5,237 nucleotides of DNA from SIG480 sp045649265. GTDB lineage: Bacteria > Bacillota > Clostridia > Oscillospirales > JAAYXM01. Positions 1-5,237 of this stretch are shown here, piece after piece (positions within the stretch are counted from its first letter, which is position 1; each line of letters opens with the position of its first letter). Made by a program: the position numbers and the translations under genes. A model generated the notes under the pieces. It made no database searches, was not told the origin of the DNA, and saw only the letters and a list, made by a program, of their open reading frames with translations. Location: the NCBI GenBank assembly GCA_045649265.1, contig JAZRPO010000063.1, forward strand, positions 1 to 5,237, read 5' to 3'.

Positions 1-813
1 AGCGACAATGAAAAGGTGAGTAAAAAAGGCTTTCGAGACATCCTCCCCGAAAAAAATGAGGGGACGCCATTAACCGTGCAGGTGCTTACCGCCAATGCAG
101 AGTCGTTTCTGAAATTCTGCGAGCGGATTGCCCCATTTTCATACGACGAGGTAAACATAAACATAGGCTGCCCTGCGGCGACTGTCGTGAGAAAGGGGAG
201 AGGCTCCGGCTTTTTACAAAATCCGGAAGCAATGGATGAGTTTTTTTCAGGGGTATTTTCAAAAAGCGATATGAAAATATCCGTAAAAACCCGGCTTGGA
301 TTCTCTTCTCCTGATGAGTTTTTGAGCATTATGAAGGTGTATGACAAATACCCGATTTCCACGTTGATAATACATCCGCGCACGCGTGAACAGCTTTACA
401 ACGGCACTTGTGATATGGCGGCATTTGAGAAAGCGTATAATACATCGGAAATTCCCATTTGTTATAACGGCGATATTTGTTCTGTCGGTGAATTTTTGCA
501 GGTGTCGGAGAAATACGATAAGCTCGCCTCAGTTATGATAGGAAGAGGGGCAGTTGCAAACCCTGCGATTTTCCGCGAAATAAAAGGCGGAGAAAAGCTC
601 CGGACAGATGAGCTCATAGCTTTTTCAGAGCTTCTTGCAGAGAAATATATAAAGGTTTTGGGTTCTGAGACCTTTACTCTCCACAAGCTTAAAGAGGTGT
701 GGGTATATGCAATGCGAAACTTTCCTGAAGAGAAAAAAGCCGCAAAGCTGATAAGAAAGGCCTCGACACTTCCGGAGTTCATGTCGGCCCTTTCGCTTCT
801 TCCAAAACTTTAA
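1..813 (+). CDS. dus: tRNA-dihydrouridine synthase, 5' end outside the window
   Basis: FMN-dependent enzyme that uses NADPH to reduce uridines in the tRNA D-loop to dihydrouridine in the cytoplasm. The frame is open from base 1 (S-D-N-E-K precedes the GTG at 16), so the gene begins upstream. About 270 residues are present; families of this type run to about 310-330, so roughly the first 50 residues, with the N-terminal FMN-binding strand (APMEG), are missing. Numbering from base 1, visible marks are N-I-G-C-P with the catalytic Cys at 57, the K-T-R-L-G strand (Lys96), I-I-H-P-R-T (His125), Y-N-G-D (155-158) and the FMN-phosphate loop I-G-R-G-A (180-184). The C-terminal part after about 200 is the helical tRNA-binding domain. 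It is followed 14 bases later by the flavodoxin gene, probably in one operon. The family is certain; the Dus subfamily and the modified position cannot be told. Confidence 0.95.
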   Translation, partial: SDNEKVSKKGFRDILPEKNEGTPLTVQVLTANAESFLKFCERIAPFSYDEVNINIGCPAATVVRKGRGSGFLQNPEAMDEFFSGVFSKSDMKISVKTRLGFSSPDEFLSIMKVYDKYPISTLIIHPRTREQLYNGTCDMAAFEKAYNTSEIPICYNGDICSVGEFLQVSEKYDKLASVMIGRGAVANPAIFREIKGGEKLRTDELIAFSELLAEKYIKVLGSETFTLHKLKEVWVYAMRNFPEEKKAAKLIRKASTLPEFMSALSLLPKL

Positions 814-814
814 T

Positions 815-819
815 AGGAG
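815..819 (+). promoter_or_regulatory. Ribosome binding site for the TTG-started flavodoxin gene
   Basis: AGGAG directly after the dus stop codon, 8 bases before the TTG at 828. This spacing supports the unusual TTG start. No ATG lies in frame until Met105, well past the FMN loop, so a later start would destroy the domain. Confidence 0.75.
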
Positions 820-827
820 ATGTTTTT

Positions 828-1364
828 TTGAACGCAATAGTTATATATAAGAGCAAATACGGCTCAACAAAGCAGTATGCACAGTGGATAGCCGAGGAGC
901 TTGGCTGCAAGGCTTGCGAAGTTAAAAGCGTAAAAGCCTCAAGGCTTTCAGAGTATGACACGATAATCTACGGAGGCGGCCTGTATGCTGAGGTAATAGC
1001 GGGGGTGACGCTTATTACCAAGAATTTTGACGCGCTTTCCGATAAGAAGCTAATCGTCTTTTCGACCGGAATAACTCCGCTTGAATGCAGAGATTATTAC
1101 GATACCATTGTGCTTGAAAAAAACTTCAAGCCGGAAATGCTTTCAAAAATCAAGGTATATAATTTTCTCGGGAAAATGATTATAGATGAGCTTTCACCGG
1201 CTCATAAGGCCGCCCTTAAAATGCTCAAAAAGATTATGTCTTCAAAAGAAAATCCGACAGAGCTTGAAAAGATGCTAATCGACCTCTGCGATGCAGACGG
1301 CGATTTTTCGGACCGTGGGGCAATCGCTCAGCTCTGCCAATATGCAAAAGAAAACGGAGAGTAA
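828..1364 (+). CDS. Flavodoxin-domain protein, HemG-like architecture
   Basis: 178 residues, TTG start. The N-terminal half is a flavodoxin-type FMN-binding fold: strand AIVIYKSKYGSTKQYA (residues 3-18) with the phosphate loop K-S-K-Y-G-S-T at 8-14; strand D-T-I-I-Y-G-G-G-L-Y-A at 44-54, the usual FMN-contacting loop; and strand K-L-I-V-F-S-T-G at 74-81. Residues from about 100 form a charged, mostly helical tail ending in an acidic stretch (D-A-D-G-D, 155-159) and a last helix. Length and layout resemble the Flavodoxin_5 family that includes E. coli HemG (protoporphyrinogen oxidase, 181 residues), but similarity is to the fold; no haem gene lies nearby, so that activity is not claimed. It is probably a cytoplasmic one- or two-electron carrier or flavin reductase. 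It sits 14 bases after dus and 2 bases before the HAD gene. No signal peptide is seen. The fold call is firm; partner and substrate are unknown. Confidence 0.88.
   Translation: MNAIVIYKSKYGSTKQYAQWIAEELGCKACEVKSVKASRLSEYDTIIYGGGLYAEVIAGVTLITKNFDALSDKKLIVFSTGITPLECRDYYDTIVLEKNFKPEMLSKIKVYNFLGKMIIDELSPAHKAALKMLKKIMSSKENPTELEKMLIDLCDADGDFSDRGAIAQLCQYAKENGE
1356..1359 (+). promoter_or_regulatory. Ribosome binding site of the HAD gene inside the flavodoxin gene
   Basis: GGAG within the last codons of the flavodoxin gene, 7 bases before the ATG at 1367. Stop (1362-1364) and start are 2 bases apart, the layout expected for translational coupling. Confidence 0.6.
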
Positions 1365-1366
1365 AA

Positions 1367-2077
1367 ATGCTTGATGCCATACTATTCGATTTAGACGGGA
1401 CACTTCTCCCGATGGATAACGACGAATTTACAAAGGTATATATATCCCGCCTTGCGAAAACCGCCGCAGGCTGGGGAAATTACGACCCCGAAAAGCTTGT
1501 TGCGGCCCTTTGGGCGGGTGTGCGCTCTATGGTGAAGAATGACGGCACGAAAAAGAACGTTGATGCCTTCTGGGAGACATTTTCGGAGACTTACGGGCGA
1601 GACTGCTCGGGAGATATACCGAAGTTTGATGCGTTTTACAAAAACGAATTTATGGAGATTATAAACATAACCACGCCGACCGAGCTTGCCAAAGCGGCGG
1701 TTTCGGCGGCGCGCAAAAAGGCAAAGCATGTAATTTTGGCATCAAACCCGATTTTTCCGCGCGTTGCAACAGATATGCGAATGTCGTGGACAGGGATTTC
1801 AGGAGAGATGTTTGACTGGGTGACGGACTATTCAAACTCATCATACTGCAAGCCGAGCCCCGAATATTACCGCGATATTTTGCGGCGGTTTGATATTGAG
1901 CCCGAAAAATGCGTTATGATAGGAAACGATGTTGATGAGGACTACGAGGCGTCGCGCCTTGCAGGGATCACATCGCACTATATCGTCACGGACTATATAC
2001 TGAATCGCAAGGAAAAGGATATAACTTGTCCGAGCGGGACGTATTCTGATATGATCAAGTATATAGAAATGTTATAA
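1367..2077 (+). CDS. HAD-superfamily phosphatase (subfamily I, cap type 1)
   Basis: 236-residue cytoplasmic hydrolase of the haloacid dehalogenase superfamily, using an aspartate nucleophile and Mg2+ to remove phosphate from a small metabolite. All four motifs are present: motif I F-D-L-D-G-T-L with nucleophile Asp8 and acid/base Asp10; motif II I-L-A-S-N with Ser126; motif III C-K-P-S-P with Lys162; motif IV I-G-N-D-V-D-E-D with Asp188 and Asp192 for the metal. The segment between motifs I and II (about 15-105) is the helical cap that sets substrate choice, as in Gph- and YjjG-type enzymes. Size is normal for the group. The ATG at 1367 is supported by a GGAG in the preceding gene. It is most likely co-transcribed with dus and the flavodoxin gene. 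The natural substrate cannot be read from the sequence; phosphoglycolate, sugar phosphates or nucleotides are all possible. Confidence 0.93.
   Translation: MLDAILFDLDGTLLPMDNDEFTKVYISRLAKTAAGWGNYDPEKLVAALWAGVRSMVKNDGTKKNVDAFWETFSETYGRDCSGDIPKFDAFYKNEFMEIINITTPTELAKAAVSAARKKAKHVILASNPIFPRVATDMRMSWTGISGEMFDWVTDYSNSSYCKPSPEYYRDILRRFDIEPEKCVMIGNDVDEDYEASRLAGITSHYIVTDYILNRKEKDITCPSGTYSDMIKYIEML
2026..2055 (+). promoter_or_regulatory. Candidate promoter for the alcohol dehydrogenase gene
   Basis: Within the 3' end of the HAD gene: TTGTCC (2026-2031), an 18-base spacer, then TATGAT (2050-2055) preceded by TG one base upstream (2047-2048), which makes an extended -10. It would start transcription near 2061 and give a leader of about 78 bases. 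The -35 box matches only 4 of 6 consensus bases and the box lies in coding sequence, so this is tentative. A second, weaker TATAAA lies at 2073-2078. Confidence 0.35.
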
Positions 2078-2124
2078 ATCTGCATAAATTTCACTTCATT
2101 GGCAAAAATAAGCCTGAAAAATAA

Positions 2125-2131
2125 AAAGGAG
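2125..2131 (+). promoter_or_regulatory. Strong ribosome binding site of the alcohol dehydrogenase gene
   Basis: AAAGGAG, 7 bases before the ATG at 2139. It is one of the strongest sites in the window and fits a well-expressed gene. The rest of the 61-base gap (2078-2138) is AT-rich and holds no visible terminator. Confidence 0.75.
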
Positions 2132-2138
2132 TTTTGTT

Positions 2139-3197
2139 ATGAAGTGTTATGCAATGCTCAGAATAGGTGAGACGGGCTGGATAGAAAAAGAAAGACCAAA
2201 GTGTGGTCCGCTTGATGCAATCTGTCGCCCGCTTGCGCTTGCACCGTGCACATCCGATGTCCATACAGTATGGGCAGGCGCAATAGGCGAGAGAGAAAAC
2301 ATGGTCCTTGGTCATGAGGCAGTAGGAGAGGTTGTAGAAGTCGGCGAGCTCGTCCGCGATTTCAAGCCCGGTGACCGCGTTATAATCACCGCGATAACTC
2401 CGGACTGGGGCGATGTGGCTTCTCAGGGCGGATATGCAATGCACTCGGGCGGGATGCTTGCAGGCTGGAAGTTCTCAAACTTCAAGGACGGTGTTTTTGC
2501 GGAATTCTTCCACATAAACGAAGCGGATGCAAACCTCGCTCATCTACCTGATGAAATGGAGCTTGCGGCAGCTTGCATGCTGAGCGACATGGTGCCGACG
2601 GGGCTTCACGGTGCAGAGCTTGCTGAAGTTTCGTTTGGCGACAATGTTGCAGTTATAGGTATCGGGCCTGTCGGGCTTATGTCGGTTGCAGGTGCGGCAA
2701 TTTCGGGTGCAGGCAAAATTTTTGCCGTCGGCACGCGTCCCAAATGCTGCGAGCTCGCCCGTGAATTCGGCGCATCGGAGATTATAAGCTACCGCGAGGG
2801 AAATATCGCGGATCAGATACTCCGGAAAACAGACGGACACGGTGTCGACAAGGTCATTATTGCCGGTGGCGATAACGATACCTTCGCAGATGCCGTTCGC
2901 ATGCTCCGCCCGGGCGGAAAAATCGGCAACGTAAACTACCTTGGCGAGGGCGAATCAATTAAGATTCCGCGTGTTGACTGGGGTGTCGGAATGGGGCATA
3001 AGTCGATAAACGGAGGTCTTATGCCGGGCGGACGTCTCCGTGCAGAGCGCCTTGCGCGACTTGTGACAGAAGGGAGAATTCACCCCGAAAAACTCATCAC
3101 CCACACTTTCCATGGACTTCAAGGAGTCGAAGAGGCTCTCGCGCTTATGAAGGACAAGCCGCGCGACCTCATCAAACCGCTTGTGTTGATAGATTAG
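2139..3197 (+). CDS. adh: NADP-dependent secondary alcohol dehydrogenase, zinc type
   Basis: 352 residues, a medium-chain dehydrogenase that interconverts secondary alcohols and ketones (for example 2-propanol and acetone) with NADP(H) in the cytoplasm. It can be aligned by eye without gaps to the 352-residue Thermoanaerobacter brockii enzyme and its Clostridium beijerinckii counterpart. The catalytic zinc site is intact: Cys37, His59, Glu60 and Asp150. Further shared residues are Ser39, His42 and the substrate-pocket residues Ala85, Ile86, Trp110, Tyr267 and Leu294; the Cys295 of the T. brockii enzyme is Met here. The Rossmann loop is G-I-G-P-V-G (174-179). Gly198, Thr199, Arg200 and Tyr218 match the 2'-phosphate-binding set (Gly-Ser-Arg and Tyr), so NADP is expected over NAD. 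There is no four-cysteine structural zinc loop, as in that family. It ends at an intrinsic terminator. Codons are richer in C endings than in neighbouring genes. Physiological role, fermentation or detoxification, is inferred only. Confidence 0.96.
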   Translation: MKCYAMLRIGETGWIEKERPKCGPLDAICRPLALAPCTSDVHTVWAGAIGERENMVLGHEAVGEVVEVGELVRDFKPGDRVIITAITPDWGDVASQGGYAMHSGGMLAGWKFSNFKDGVFAEFFHINEADANLAHLPDEMELAAACMLSDMVPTGLHGAELAEVSFGDNVAVIGIGPVGLMSVAGAAISGAGKIFAVGTRPKCCELAREFGASEIISYREGNIADQILRKTDGHGVDKVIIAGGDNDTFADAVRMLRPGGKIGNVNYLGEGESIKIPRVDWGVGMGHKSINGGLMPGGRLRAERLARLVTEGRIHPEKLITHTFHGLQGVEEALALMKDKPRDLIKPLVLID

Positions 3198-3203
3198 GCT
3201 TTT

Positions 3204-3230
3204 AAGGTACCGATTTTCGGTACCTTTTAT
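3204..3230 (+). terminator. Intrinsic terminator after the alcohol dehydrogenase gene
   Basis: A perfect 10-bp stem, AAGGTACCGA (3204-3213) with TCGGTACCTT (3217-3226), closes a 3-base TTT loop and runs into TTTTAT (3225-3230). It begins 6 bases after the TAG stop. The T tract is short but the stem is perfect. On the - strand no T run follows, so it probably works in one direction only. Confidence 0.88.
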
Positions 3231-3231
3231 A

Positions 3232-3260
3232 TTGAAACTGCGCGAAAAAAGGAGTATAAT
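3232..3260 (+). promoter_or_regulatory. Sigma-A type promoter of the VanY-like gene
   Basis: TTGAAA (3232-3237), a 17-base spacer, then a perfect TATAAT (3255-3260). Transcription would start near 3267, giving a leader of about 45 bases. The -35 box starts 5 bases after the terminator stem of the previous unit. No operator-like repeat is obvious around it. Confidence 0.8.
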
Positions 3261-3301
3261 GAGAAGATGTTCAATAGTATATGAAATAACGGTTTGAACC
3301 G

Positions 3302-3306
3302 AGGAG
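3302..3306 (+). promoter_or_regulatory. Ribosome binding site that sets the VanY-like start at 3312
   Basis: AGGAG, 5 bases before the ATG at 3312 and part of a longer purine run (3301-3308). A possible TTG start at 3294 has no such site upstream and would put six polar residues in front of a good signal sequence, so 3312 is preferred. Confidence 0.75.
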
Positions 3307-3311
3307 AGTTT

Positions 3312-4511
3312 ATGAAAAAACTGTTACTTATAATTTCGCTGTGCGTTACATTGGTTTTATCTGCGCTGTGTGTCGATGTAACTTCGCACGAGACTCCTGC
3401 CGAGCGTGGCTTTAAAATTGTAATCAACGGAGAGGTGACCGAGCACACCTCTGTTATTTGCGGGGATACACACTATCTTCCGGCGCGTATGGTCTTTGAG
3501 AAAATCGGGGCATATGTGTTTTTCAGAAGCCGTGACAGGCAGATTATGGTTTTGTCGCGTGACGGAGATATAATCCGGCACGTTGTGGGGACCGACGCAA
3601 TTACCATTAACGGCGAGAACAAATATTTCTCAAATTCCTTCGTTTCGGAAAATAACGTGACCTATTTGCCTGTGGATATGATGGAGGCAGCATTCCGCAC
3701 AAATTCGGTTTCGTTTGCAGACCAACAGATAAATATAATAAAACCAATTTCAAACACCGCTTACGGCAAGGCGGTCAATGACGCGTTGTATGCAAGAACC
3801 TACAGTAATTTTTATCCGGAAAATTTCAAGCGATACATAAACTATCATATCAAAAAGCCGGATATAAGCATGCCGGATGTTGTTTTTATGGTAAACCTCG
3901 GGCTGGATATTCCTTTCTATGAGAACGTAACTGTTATTGCAAACCCTTATGATAAAATGGTTTTGGTCAATAAGCACAACCAGCTTCCGTTCGACTTTAA
4001 ACAGAACAATCTCGTCAATATGGACAGAAAGTATACGGTGAGTGACGGGAAACAGTATCTGCTAGAGGAAACGGCTTATGTGAATTTTGTCCGTATGGCG
4101 GATGCTGCGAGAGCTGAGGGCGTTTCACTCAGGGCAGTTTCTGCATACAGAACAGAAGATTATCAGAGAAGATTATACAACAAAAAGATAAAAACACTGG
4201 GAAAACTCAATGTGGATAATTATTCGGCAAGAGCGGGTTTCTCAGAGCATCAGACAGGTTTGGCGGTTGATATAAACTCTACCCAAAACTCGTTTGAGAA
4301 TACGGGTGCGTTCAGGTGGCTTCAGGCTCACGCGCATGAGTACGGGTACATCTTAAGATACCCAAAAGGGAAAAAGTGGATTACCGGATATGAATACGAG
4401 CCGTGGCACTACCGATACGTCGGGATCGACGCCGCAAAAATAATACATCAGGAAGGCTCGACATACGAGCAGTATTATGCGAAATATATAGCGGTAAATG
4501 AATTCAGATAA
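3312..4511 (+). CDS. Exported VanY-type (M15B) carboxypeptidase with copper-amine-oxidase-like N-terminal domain
   Basis: 399 residues. M-K-K followed by a hydrophobic stretch to about residue 20 is a signal peptide or membrane anchor; the L-S-A-L-C end is not a good lipobox because Leu precedes the Cys. Residues about 34-145 look like the copper amine oxidase N-terminal-like domain (Y-L-P-A-R at 55-59, a second Y-L-P-V-D at 118-122), a non-enzymatic module common in clostridial wall proteins. Residues about 240-380 are the VanY peptidase domain: S-A-Y-R (Arg280, substrate binding), S-E-H-Q-T-G-L-A-V-D (311-320; zinc ligands His313 and Asp320) and E-P-W-H (Glu363 catalytic, His366 third ligand). 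It should trim the terminal D-Ala from peptidoglycan stem peptides outside the membrane; L,D-activity cannot be excluded. No vancomycin-resistance genes are near, so a housekeeping wall role is more likely than resistance. It opens a new transcription unit. Confidence 0.93.
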   Translation: MKKLLLIISLCVTLVLSALCVDVTSHETPAERGFKIVINGEVTEHTSVICGDTHYLPARMVFEKIGAYVFFRSRDRQIMVLSRDGDIIRHVVGTDAITINGENKYFSNSFVSENNVTYLPVDMMEAAFRTNSVSFADQQINIIKPISNTAYGKAVNDALYARTYSNFYPENFKRYINYHIKKPDISMPDVVFMVNLGLDIPFYENVTVIANPYDKMVLVNKHNQLPFDFKQNNLVNMDRKYTVSDGKQYLLEETAYVNFVRMADAARAEGVSLRAVSAYRTEDYQRRLYNKKIKTLGKLNVDNYSARAGFSEHQTGLAVDINSTQNSFENTGAFRWLQAHAHEYGYILRYPKGKKWITGYEYEPWHYRYVGIDAAKIIHQEGSTYEQYYAKYIAVNEFR

Positions 4512-4534
4512 GGCTTGATATCCTTTGCAAAAAC

Positions 4535-4538
4535 GGAG
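4535..4538 (+). promoter_or_regulatory. Ribosome binding site of the UPF0291 gene
   Basis: GGAG, 9 bases before the ATG at 4548. It favours this ATG over an in-frame TTG at 4515, which would add eleven residues not expected in the family and has no purine-rich site at the right distance. Confidence 0.6.
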
Positions 4539-4547
4539 CGTGATAAA

Positions 4548-4751
4548 ATGGAAAAACTCATAAAACGAATTAACGAGCTTGCGAAAAAATCAAGAGAAGA
4601 TGGTCTCAATGATGCGGAAAAAGCGGAGCAGGCAGCCCTCAGACAGGAATATATCAAGAAGTTCCGCCAGGGTATGGAAAACACATTGAGTAATGTATAT
4701 ATAATGGACGAGCACGGAAACAAGAAGAAAGTTGAAAAGAAGAAAAAGTAA
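4548..4751 (+). CDS. UPF0291 (DUF896, YnzC-like) small protein
   Basis: 67 residues, cytoplasmic, very rich in Lys and Glu. The family hallmarks are visible: K-R-I-N-E-L-A-K-K (6-14), the acidic N-D-A-E-K-A-E-Q (21-28), L-R-Q-E-Y (31-35), F-R-Q-G-M-E-N-T-L (39-47) and an I-M-D-E-H-G segment (52-57). The first part folds as two helices in the family, related to B. subtilis YnzC; the molecular role is not established. The last residues, K-K-K-V-E-K-K-K-K, are a basic and probably unstructured tail. It lies 36 bases after the VanY-like gene and 21 bases before the YbaK gene with no terminator in either gap, so it is probably in their operon. The ATG choice rests on the GGAG site and on family length. 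Confidence 0.9.
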   Translation: MEKLIKRINELAKKSREDGLNDAEKAEQAALRQEYIKKFRQGMENTLSNVYIMDEHGNKKKVEKKKK

Positions 4752-4762
4752 TTTAACCCTTC

Positions 4763-4769
4763 AGGTGAT
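4763..4769 (+). promoter_or_regulatory. Extended ribosome binding site of the YbaK gene
   Basis: AGGTGAT matches the 5' part of the 16S anti-Shine-Dalgarno region (ATCACCT), so the short 3-base distance to the ATG at 4773 is still a normal alignment. It fixes the start of a gene that runs off the window. Confidence 0.65.
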
Positions 4770-4772
4770 AAA

Positions 4773-5237
4773 ATGGCGAATTTAAAAACAAACGTAATGC
4801 GCATTCTCGAAACAAACAAAATAGATTACGCGCTTTATACATATGAAAGCAACGGCGACTTTGACGGATGTTCTGTTGCCACGAAAATAGGGAAAGAACC
4901 CGAAGTGGTTTTCAAAACTCTTGTCACGGTTGCGCCGTCAAAGAAGAATTATGTTTTTGTTGTTCCGGTTTTCCGTGAGCTTGACCTCAAGGCTTGTGCT
5001 GCTGCGGTAGGAGAAAAGTCGGTTGAAATGATCCCGGTGAAGGACATAAACAAGGTGACAGGATATGTTCGCGGAGGATGTTCTCCGATAGGGATGAAGA
5101 AGCAGTATGTAACCGTTGTTGACGAATCCGCTATGGACTGTGATAAAATAGTTTTCAGCGCGGGAAAAATCGGTTACCAGGTCGAAATTGCACCGGGTGA
5201 ATTAATCAAGCTTGTTGATGCGAAAGTCGCAAAAATC
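4773..5237 (+). CDS. ybaK: Cys-tRNA(Pro)/aminoacyl-tRNA deacylase, YbaK/EbsC family, 3' end cut by the window
   Basis: 155 residues are present with no stop before the right edge. Family members have about 155-160 residues, so only a few are missing. The protein hydrolyses Cys mischarged onto tRNA(Pro), a proofreading job in trans to prolyl-tRNA synthetase. Visible marks: the early helix N-V-M-R-I-L-E (7-13), V-V-F-K-T-L-V (45-51) with the essential lysine at 48, the strand Y-V-F-V-V-P-V (60-66), and the family signature G-Y-V-R-G-G-C-S-P-I-G-M-K-K (97-110) that lines the active site. It is cytoplasmic. The gene follows the UPF0291 gene by 21 bases and probably shares its promoter at 3232-3260. 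Exact specificity among editing-domain relatives is inferred from the signature. Confidence 0.95.
   Translation, partial: MANLKTNVMRILETNKIDYALYTYESNGDFDGCSVATKIGKEPEVVFKTLVTVAPSKKNYVFVVPVFRELDLKACAAAVGEKSVEMIPVKDINKVTGYVRGGCSPIGMKKQYVTVVDESAMDCDKIVFSAGKIGYQVEIAPGELIKLVDAKVAKI

Noticed and set aside
16..18. GTG as the start of the dihydrouridine synthase gene
   Set aside because: The frame is open upstream to base 1 and the essential N-terminal part of the family is absent, so the gene must start outside the window.
2078..2138. Riboswitch or terminator in the gap before the alcohol dehydrogenase gene
   Set aside because: The 61 bases are AT-rich with no stable inverted repeat and too short for a known riboswitch.
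2091..2444. Minus-strand open frame of 117 codons across the start of the alcohol dehydrogenase gene
   Set aside because: It overlaps a certain gene, shows no known motif and has a composition typical of a shadow frame.
3294..3296. TTG start adding six residues to the VanY-like protein
   Set aside because: No ribosome binding site precedes it, while the ATG at 3312 has AGGAG at 5 bases and begins a typical M-K-K signal peptide.
3290..3301. Small inverted repeat CGGTTTGAACCG just before the VanY ribosome binding site
   Set aside because: It can form only 4 pairs with a 4-base loop; too weak to call a regulatory hairpin.
3357..3371. Lipobox ending in Cys20 of the VanY-like protein
   Set aside because: The residue before the Cys is Leu rather than Gly, Ala or Ser, so lipoprotein processing is unlikely.
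4515..4517. TTG start adding eleven residues to the UPF0291 protein
   Set aside because: It has no suitable ribosome binding site, and the ATG at 4548 gives the usual family N terminus.
4475..4819. Minus-strand open frame of 114 codons, hydrophobic in part
   Set aside because: Its Phe/Leu/Ser-rich composition is the antisense of Lys- and Glu-rich coding sequence in the UPF0291 gene.

Overview
The window looks like ordinary chromosomal DNA from an anaerobic member of the Firmicutes, most likely class Clostridia. The evidence is a small UPF0291/YnzC-type protein (a Firmicutes family), an NADP-type secondary alcohol dehydrogenase of the Thermoanaerobacter/Clostridium type, a VanY-like peptidase carrying a copper-amine-oxidase-like N-terminal region, and strong AGGAG-type ribosome binding sites. 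All seven recognisable genes lie on the + strand. No RNA gene, insertion sequence, CRISPR array or phage gene is visible.

Left block (1-2077): the 3' part of a tRNA-dihydrouridine synthase gene that starts before the window, then a TTG-started flavodoxin-domain protein of HemG-like length, then a HAD phosphatase. The gaps are 14 and 2 bases, so these three are probably one operon with translational coupling. Middle (2139-3197): an NADP(H)-dependent zinc alcohol dehydrogenase, 61 bases after the HAD gene. It either has its own promoter (a candidate lies inside the end of the HAD gene) or is read through from upstream. It ends at a clear intrinsic terminator (3204-3230).

Right block (3232-5237): a near-consensus sigma-A promoter (TTGAAA, 17 bases, TATAAT) begins 5 bases after the terminator stem. 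It drives a secreted or membrane-anchored VanY-type D,D-carboxypeptidase, followed closely by a 67-residue UPF0291 protein and a YbaK/EbsC Cys-tRNA deacylase that runs off the right edge. The last two genes share the same 12 bases around their start codons.

Functionally the window mixes tRNA maintenance (dihydrouridine synthesis, clearing of mischarged tRNA), redox chemistry (flavodoxin, alcohol dehydrogenase), small-molecule dephosphorylation and peptidoglycan trimming. These jobs do not add up to one pathway, and I see no convincing novel system. The points most worth a second look are the flavodoxin/HemG-like protein beside a flavoenzyme, the conserved active site and distinct codon use of the alcohol dehydrogenase, the two-part VanY protein, and the compact terminator/promoter boundary.
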